In this document: positions 8,637-13,608 of the stretch, in pieces
Layout: each line of letters begins with the position of its first letter
How positions within the stretch are numbered: position 1 is the first letter of the stretch
Origin: Euperipatoides rowelli
Taxonomy: Eukaryota > Onychophora > Udeonychophora > Euonychophora > Peripatopsidae
Strand: one strand, 5' to 3'
Assembly (NCBI GenBank): GCA_003024985.2
Contig: PXIH01S0007142.1
Length of the DNA stretch: 13,608 nucleotides
Program-made: the position numbers and the translations under genes
The notes under the pieces: generated by a model
The model's database searches: none
What the model was told of the DNA's origin: nothing
What the model saw: the letters and a program-made list of their open reading frames with translations, nothing else

Positions 8637-9401
8637 CCCTGCAGTCGTCGCGGTCGNAAAGTTACACGGGTAGTCGCGGTGTATCTGTGAGATAACATGT
8701 GTTTATTTCAAGATAAAATAGACTTTTTATATATCATTTTGTTCCTTTTTTTATCAGGAATTTCTCTATATATAAAAAAAAAAAAATCCGGTTAACAGGT
8801 TTTTTTTATGAATATTTTACGGAAAAGCGGCGTTTTTTACTACAGCATGGGCAAATAATACATTATTTTTAATATTTCATAATCTATAAAAGATACAGAA
8901 AAACTCCAATTGTGCTTTTTGTTCCTTTTTTTAACGCGCATATTTCTGTGTAAAAAAAAAAAATCCAATGAATAGTTTTTTTTTTTACGAATATTTTTAA
9001 TAAAGTCGGCTATGGAAAACAAAATAAGGGCAAAGTGCTTTTTACATTTTCCTTTGCCGTTTCTCTGTCGTTAGAGATAAAAAATTTTGGTTTGGATGGT
9101 TGAAATCGGTATTAAATTCTGATTTATAAAATGTATAAGTTTATTCCTAAATGTTTTTATAGTATTGAAATAAAGCTTCCCTAAAATACGAAAAAAAAAA
9201 ATTACACCAGTAGTCGCGGTATCTGAGAGATACAAAATCAATACAATTGATACACGTATTGGTATTAAAAATACCGGCTTATTTCATGATTGTAGAAGTC
9301 CTTAAAATATTCACATAGCTGGATGGATAATATTCTAGCTCTGCACATTAGCTAGAAATTAATTTTTAAAGGTGCAATGTGTATCAATGACTACTGCAGG
9401 G
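8637..9401. mobile_element. piggyBac-like non-autonomous element nested in the hAT-like MITE
   Basis: The left terminus CCCTGCAGTCGTC and the reversed right terminus CCCTGCAGTAGTC match at 12 of 13. Each is preceded outward by TTAA (8633-8636 and 9402-9405). TTAA target sites with CCC-type ends are the signature of the piggyBac superfamily. The 765-bp interior has no transposase frame. It contains a tandem repeat with an exact 180-base offset and two copies of ACACSRGTAGTCGCGGT 540 bases apart (8664-8680 and 9204-9220). The ambiguous base N at 8657 lies 20 bases inside the left end. It inserted after the surrounding element, whose halves it separates. Confidence 0.88.
8700..9000. repeat. Tandem repeat with 180-bp period inside the piggyBac-like element
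   Basis: GTTCCTTTTTTT at 8741 recurs at 8921. After each come ATTTCT, an A run, AATCC, a T run and GAATATTTT in the same order. GGGCAAA near 8848 and 9028 keeps the same 180-base offset. A third, more diverged unit may follow. The 540-base spacing of the terminal GTAGTCGCGGT motifs equals three periods, which suggests, but does not prove, that the whole element grew by unit duplication. Confidence 0.7.
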
Positions 9402-9833
9402 TTAAACCACCAAATAAATGTTTTTTTTTGTTTAAACCAACCAAAAAAAAAAAATGTTTTTTTGGTTTAAACCGATTATTTTGGTTTAAACCAACTGGTT
9501 TAAACCAAAAAAAAAAAACAGTTTAAGCCAAAAAAACTTTTTTTTTTTTAAAAAAAAACTGTCTTCCTGGTTAGGACTATTGGTATATGTTTTTAAATTG
9601 TTTTCATTTAAATTAAATTAGTCTGCGTTAAATTTAAATCTGGACTTTAATTCTAGAATAGCCTACTAGTCTTCCAAAATGTTTCATTACCGTATTACTA
9701 GTCATGGGTAAAATTTACCCCAAAATCAAAATTTTGAATTGAATTATCTAATACAGTTTTATTACTTTTACTTACATAACAAGGTTTATAATATTCAAAC
9801 AAAGACTACATGATGTTTTTGAGGGAATTATCT

Positions 9834-10121
9834 TTAGCAGCAATTACTGCAAACAAGTCCACGATGTTCCATACGCATTGCTCTAAAGCATATGTTGCAC
9901 CAGTGAGGAGTTTTCGGGTCTTTTTTAGTAGGACAAAGTTGACATCTTGTTGGTTTCTGTTGTTGAGAAAGATTCTACAGTGTAGGTGTTTTTTCAAGGA
10001 TACCCTGCTTCAATTGTCCTACTGGATGTTGTATTTGTGGGACATTTACACACTCCATCCATGGCCGCATCAATGAAAATGACAATTCCTGAAGAAAAGC
10101 TCGACTTATTTTAAGTTTATG
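9834..10121 (-). pseudogene. piggyBac transposase relic, C-terminal end
   Basis: One minus-strand frame reads ...SRAFLQELSFSLMRPWMECV (about 10106-10047), continues through one stop (TAG, 9977-9975), and reaches a cysteine-rich end beginning KPTRCQLCPTKK. The cysteines are spaced C-x2-C-x11-C-x2-C-x12-C-x2-C. By my recollection this equals the spacing in the C-terminal zinc-binding domain of the Trichoplusia ni piggyBac transposase, which binds the terminal repeats. An extra Cys of that domain, before an EH pair, is Arg here (CGT, one base from TGT), while the EH is kept. The upstream RPWM segment resembles the helix that precedes this domain. Only about 95 codons remain. The catalytic Asp region is absent, so the copy is dead. 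Longer open frames overlapping it on both strands are shadows. Confidence 0.78.
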
Positions 10122-10994
10122 TTGTCATTTGACAATTTATTCTAGGCTATAACAATATTTATTGAGATTTAAAAAAAAATCACCAATAATAATATCCATG
10201 GTTAAAACTATTAAATCAACAAATAAAGCAAATAATATATGTTTGGTGCTTTTAAAAATTCTAGATAATTGTATATAAAACAATGAATTAATTTTTGTAA
10301 TTATTCTCTATATCCGCAAGGGTCAAAAGAATAATAGAGTTGAAGTGTAATATTTCTTTCTTTTGAAAATAAACCTTTAATATGCCTGTCTTTTACAAAT
10401 TAGTAGGCTATAATTATTCCAAATTGTGTTAAAAATGATAGGATAAATGATGCAAATTTTAAATGGGAGAAAGTGCTAAGTAACAGAACATTTTTATTGA
10501 TTAAAAATAGAGCATAGGTGTGGCACTAATTGAAAACAAGTTTTAATTTAAAGATGATCAATTAAATTGATAGGTGAAATAGTTGGTGTCATCAATAGGT
10601 TAGTAGGCTACTGATAAGGTTAGAAAAGTGTGGTTAAAAATAATTTATGCAGTAAATATATTAAATAGACTATACATTATATTTCCTATAACGTTAGTAG
10701 TTAGGTAGAATATTTATACGAGACAAATATTATGGTAGATAGTTTTATTTTAATTTAAAATATGCTATAGTGGGTTTGTTCTAAATAACATGTGCTTACA
10801 TTATCTAACACTCCGGAATGATACATAACAGTACAGACCTTTAAGAACTACTTATCTCATCCTTTAACAAATCATTACAGAAGTGATCGTAGAAAGCAAA
10901 TTGCTAGACCAATAATTAATTAGTCAAGATTTTAAAATAAAAATGTTTTAAAGATTTTGTATTTTCTTCTAAACTATCCATATATTCTAAGATA
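10122..10994. other. Intronic AT-rich stretch, no feature recognised
   Basis: About 870 bases upstream (in gene sense) of the piggyBac relic. I looked on the minus strand for the rest of the transposase and saw only stop-rich AT sequence. The motif TAGTAGGCTA and near variants recur (about 10402 and 10601), but without a clear unit or boundary. Confidence 0.5.
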
Positions 10995-10995
10995 C

Positions 10996-11168
10996 CTTTC
11001 TGTTCCTTTTTCCTGAGTTACTTGATATTCCAATGGACTGAGTCTAGACCTTAGTTCCTCTTTTGGAAAGGAAGGACCATTTGAACATGGTGACGATGGG
11101 GAAGAGCCCGTTGAACACATGTTGCTTTGATCACTTTGAAATATTATTTGGCACAAAAACGAAAATAT
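10996..11168 (-). CDS. MsrB: Methionine-R-sulfoxide reductase B, first recognised coding exon
   Basis: This exon encodes the N-terminal helix region of MsrB: PKEELRSRLSPLEYQVTQEK followed by GTER, with R42 split across the phase-2 junction (AG/A). A TTTATTTTCAG acceptor precedes 11168 and the GTATCT donor starts at 10995. The frame is open through the acceptor side (IFSFLCQIIFQSDQSN), so an upstream exon could add an N-terminus. The first in-frame ATG is at 11120-11118. Starting there gives MCSTGSSPSSPCSNG, a Ser/Pro-rich leader without an obvious signal peptide, and a 175-residue protein of normal length. The leader contains two Cys (C2, C12) that could in principle act as resolving cysteines. 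The exon identity is firm, but the true start is not. A longer transcript-derived start remains possible. Confidence 0.9.
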
Positions 11169-12228
11169 CTGAAAATAAACAAACTAAATTATAAAAATGA
11201 ACATTCATTTAAGACAATTGATGCTAGTAATTTATTTTTGTAAATTGCAAAGTTGACATTCCCATTCATAAATAAACTAGATGGGTGCAATAGATGTTAG
11301 ATAAACATTTCCACAGTTGATTAATTCTCAAATTTGATATCCTTGGTGAAGTAATATTTATTACGGTATAGCCTAGATATTTTCATTTTTTCTAATGAAG
11401 TTACTTAGCCACATATCCTAATTTTACTTAGCAAACCGCTAAGATAAACGACAAAAATTGAAATTAAGGTGGGTGTTGGAATTAGTATTTCTCACGAGTG
11501 GCACTCAATGAAAATTTTAGCATAGCTACTCTTCTTTGAATATGAAGCGGTTACCATTCTTCACTTTTGCTCTCAAATATTGTACTTGAGAATGGCTATA
11601 TTCCTGGTTACCCCCCCCCCCTACTAAAAAGATTAGCAAAATATTATTTACCCACACTGGGTCTACAGTATGTACAAGGAAAAAAGCATCATTAAATGAT
11701 TTGGCGCCTTTTTATTTTCAAATAAAAAATGTTTCAATAATAAACGCTTTTTTTTTTTTTGTAACTACAGTAGCCTGCCTATATTTGAAATTTTATTTCA
11801 CTAAAATAAGTAGCCTACATTTTATAGATGTTTAAGTTACCCTTTAGCAAAAGACAAGTTTGAGAAAAACGTAATTAGCCTACATAACTTCTTTCCCTCA
11901 GTGCAATTCATACAATTCCCATAATAGATGGCATTGAAAAAAGTCCAAATTAGACATAAAAACTCAAAATTGATTTGAGCTGTCACCAGGTTTTTCTCTC
12001 TTAGTATAGAAGATCTAAAATATTTTTTTAAAATCTTAAAATGAGAAAATCAAAACGAACTGTAATGTGGTTCCTACACCCGAGTTGCTCGAGAAACAAT
12101 TTTTTTTTTATTGAAGGTACAGATTTTGTTGTGGAATCCAAAAGCAATATCACCATGAAAATAGTTTAAATCCTATGAATCTCTGGAATAATATCAACAA
12201 GGCAGCCTGGATTATAAATTCTGGGAAG
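11169..12228. other. Region upstream of the MsrB coding exons, nothing firm
   Basis: About 1 kb that should hold either a further 5' intron or the promoter of MsrB. I could not identify a TATA box, initiator or first exon with confidence. It contains a run of about 12 C at 11611-11622, a T run at 11749-11760, and TAGCCTAC-type motifs at about 11771 and 11811 with a close variant near 11877. Confidence 0.5.
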
Positions 12229-12313
12229 ATGGCCACCACCACAACTGGCGTTAGCATTTCAAATCTAGTGAAGAAAGCACTGTGATCGAATGCAGAAAGG
12301 ATGAAGGGATAAG
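12229..12313 (+). repeat. Left copy of an inverted duplicated ATG-starting segment
   Basis: From the ATG at 12229 this reads M-A-T-T-T-T-G-V-S-I-S-N-L-V-K-K-A-L then TGA. A copy about 80% identical lies inverted at 13192-13271, also beginning at an ATG. The right copy lacks two bases at the stop, so its frame continues as ECKKDEGIS, and this copy would read ECRKDEGIS after the same change. The sequence GAAGATGGCCACC is a good translation-start context and also resembles the YY1 site AAGATGGC. Most base differences between the copies change the amino acid, so neither appears constrained. These are either relics of one coding exon or arms of a fold-back repeat. Its identity is unknown. Confidence 0.6.
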
Positions 12314-13191
12314 TTGAAATACCGTATGTTTTATATTTTATCAGTTTATTAATAGGTATTTATTCAAACCACACAAAATATAATTACATAAAAAAGCCTA
12401 GCCCAGTCGGCCTATTGCCTTTTTTTACAATACAAATAATAAATATTGATCCGTTAAATACAGAACATAAATGAAAATAAAAAAAAATAAGTAAATAACA
12501 TAAGAATAGAGTTCCTCAGGCTTTTTCCTTTTAACTTAATATACGTCCAGGTGAAAACCATCAATTATGATTGCATATAAACGTTGAGGCTAAAAACCTG
12601 CCATACTAATTAAACAAATCATTACAATCATAAAAAGAAAAAGATGATCTAAGAAGCTCATGAAACAAAAGGGTACATAAAAATTGTCATTTGAGTAAAA
12701 GATCCTTGAAACAATATATTCCAGATGAAAACATGTATCACTCCAATAACAGTCTTTGAGGCTACGATACTCGCAAATTCCAAAGTACCGAGGCCTCCCC
12801 AAGAATATAATCTACAAAAAGAGTTCCAATAAACACATGACAACCAAAGACAGAAATTCCAGTCTTTTTATGCATAAAATTAACAGTAACACAAACTGTT
12901 ATATGAATCCAAAAGAAGAAAACAACCCTTAGCAATCAAGCGATTTTCAAGCGTTGCTCTAACAAGGCCTAGATTGAGTAAACGTATCACGTAACTACGC
13001 TTTCAGCATTCATCTCAATCCACTGCCCGTCGATCATCCACCAGAAAAAACAATCCAAAATTGCCCATCAGAAGTCCTTCCACAGTTCGTCAATAAAAAA
13101 TATATACAGAAAATAAATAAATCACTGTCCCAAAGAAACAGTGCAAGCGGCCATAGGCGCTACATCCGGGAATTATATAAACATATCATAG
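12314..13191. other. Segment between the two inverted copies
   Basis: About 880 bases. Two overlapping minus-strand open frames at 12590-12843 have hydrophobic translations, but they occupy different frames of the same bases and each has stops nearby. In the frame of the right copy the segment shows somewhat fewer stops than expected, including one open run from about 12950 to 12762. This hints at coding ancestry but is not enough to call a gene. No transposase motif is visible. Confidence 0.4.
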
Positions 13192-13271
13192 CTTATCCCT
13201 TCATCCTTTTTGCATTCGATCAGTGTTTTGTTCACTAGATTTAACATTCTAATGGCAGTTGTAGTGGGCAT
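13192..13271 (-). repeat. Right copy of the inverted duplicated segment
   Basis: Read on the minus strand from the ATG at 13271 it gives M-P-T-T-T-A-I-R-M-L-N-L-V-N-K-T-L-I, then ECKKDEGISYDMFI and TAA beyond the matched region. It aligns with 12229-12313 with one 3-base gap, one 2-base gap and about a dozen substitutions. Similarity begins at the ATG in both copies and fades about 25 bases past the AAGGATGAAGGGATAAG block. No target-site duplication is obvious outside the pair, so simple terminal inverted repeats of a transposon are not established. Confidence 0.6.
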
Positions 13272-13556
13272 ATTAAGGGGGTGGGAGAGACCCAGAAAAT
13301 AAAGTATTGCCATTATTTTTATCATTAAACCTATCATTAATCAATGGATTAAGGTACTTATACTGTATATCAACCTGCTAGCAAAAAGATTAATTGATTT
13401 GTAATTCTGTTCTTAACAATTGGTTTATATGGATTAAAAACTTCAAATATTGTCTTATAAGTTTCATTTGGAAATGAGTAATGATCATCCATATTGGTAC
13501 CACTTCTACAGCCCTGGGTAACATATTTCCAGTGATTGGTAAGTTAATGAAATTCC
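13272..13556. other. Right-edge spacer
   Basis: About 285 bases of AT-rich sequence after the inverted pair. Apart from a short G-rich patch at about 13275-13290, nothing is recognisable. Confidence 0.5.
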
Positions 13557-13608
13557 TTAACTGAGTTAAGTTAAGTTACATTGCTTGAAAAAGTTAACTG
13601 AGTTAAGT
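13557..13608. repeat. 15-bp direct repeat, near-palindromic, at the window edge
   Basis: TTAACTGAGTTAAGT occurs at 13557-13571 and again at 13594-13608. Including the preceding base, the unit CTTAACTGAGTTAAG is a palindrome around a central G. The second copy meets the window end, so this may be the start of a longer tandem or palindromic repeat. Confidence 0.75.

Larger units (their letters stand above)
8566..9569. mobile_element. hAT-like MITE split by a later insertion
   Basis: The element begins CAGGGTTGGCAAAAAAAC and, read from its other end, begins CAGGAAGACAG. Both ends continue into long T and A runs and repeated GGTTTAAACC-type motifs. The flanks are a perfect 8-bp direct repeat, GTTAGGAC, at 8558-8565 and 9570-9577, the duplication length of hAT transposons. 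Removing the piggyBac-like insertion and one TTAA leaves about 235 bp, in which GGTTTATTTGG joins TTTAAACCACC seamlessly. The body is almost entirely inverted GGTTTAAACC and A/T tracts with no coding capacity. The superfamily call rests on the 8-bp duplication and the CAGG termini. Confidence 0.85.
5516..10995 (-). other. Intron 1 of MsrB (5480 bp, phase 2), rich in transposon remnants
   Basis: The intron runs from a GTATCT donor at 10995 to the CAG acceptor at 5516. It contains three hAT-like non-autonomous elements, one nested piggyBac-like element, a piggyBac transposase relic and an unidentified decayed coding remnant, each listed separately. Of the rest, 5924-6423 is ordinary AT-rich sequence apart from the short minus-strand open stretch discussed among the rejected items, and 6960-7525 shows only the AT palindrome. 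Stretches 8134-8557 and 9578-9833 show nothing beyond small palindromes such as GGGTAAAATTTACCC near 9705. Confidence 0.85.

Noticed and set aside
9806-10076. Longer open frames on both strands over the piggyBac relic
   Set aside because: They are in different frames from the cysteine-rich domain. The recognisable protein is in the shorter, stop-interrupted frame.
12229-12285. Start of a plus-strand gene at ATG 12229 in good context
   Set aside because: It stops after 18 codons, lacks a clear GT donor nearby, and has an inverted diverged copy with mostly amino-acid-changing differences.
1-13608. CRISPR array, bacterial operon or multi-gene defence system
   Set aside because: No repeat-spacer structure, ribosome-binding sites or long open frames are present. 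Spliced exons and transposon relics show eukaryotic DNA.

Overview
This looks like a stretch of animal nuclear genome, probably from an invertebrate. It is AT-rich and intron-containing, has long gene-poor spans, and carries many small DNA-transposon remnants. It has no bacterial-type operon and no open reading frame longer than about 100 codons. One gene is recognisable: a methionine-R-sulfoxide reductase B (MsrB/SelR family) on the minus strand. The species cannot be fixed from the sequence. The MsrB protein reads more like invertebrate than mammalian copies, but that is an impression, not a search result.

The MsrB gene is split into three coding exons: 11168-10996, 5515-5343 and 4334-4105. 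Introns of 5480 bp (phase 2) and 1008 bp (phase 1) separate them. Joined, the exons encode 175 residues from the first in-frame Met at 11120. The protein has both zinc-binding CxxC pairs, the catalytic Cys, and the GAHLGH motif. The position often used for a resolving Cys is Ser. Any promoter or upstream exon lies at positions higher than 11168 and was not identified.

The rest is mostly transposon debris. A 507-bp element with 40-bp terminal inverted repeats (TIRs) and TA flanks lies at 991-1497. The large intron holds three hAT-like non-autonomous elements (5682-5923, 7526-8133, 8566-9569). The last was itself split by a 765-bp piggyBac-like element flanked by TTAA (8637-9401). The same intron holds a decayed C-terminal fragment of a piggyBac transposase (9834-10121, minus), found by its cysteine spacing. 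It also holds a decayed coding remnant of unknown family (6424-6822, minus).

Right of the gene, 12229-12313 and 13192-13271 are two diverged copies of one sequence in opposite orientation, each beginning at an ATG. I could not identify their origin. Simple and tandem repeats include a tetranucleotide microsatellite at the left edge, a hairpin-forming repeat of about 40-44 bp at 2963-3135, and a minisatellite of about 40 bp inside the smaller intron. I found no tRNA, rRNA or CRISPR array and no coherent unknown multi-gene system. The most informative structure is the nested transposon insertion together with the nearby piggyBac transposase relic.
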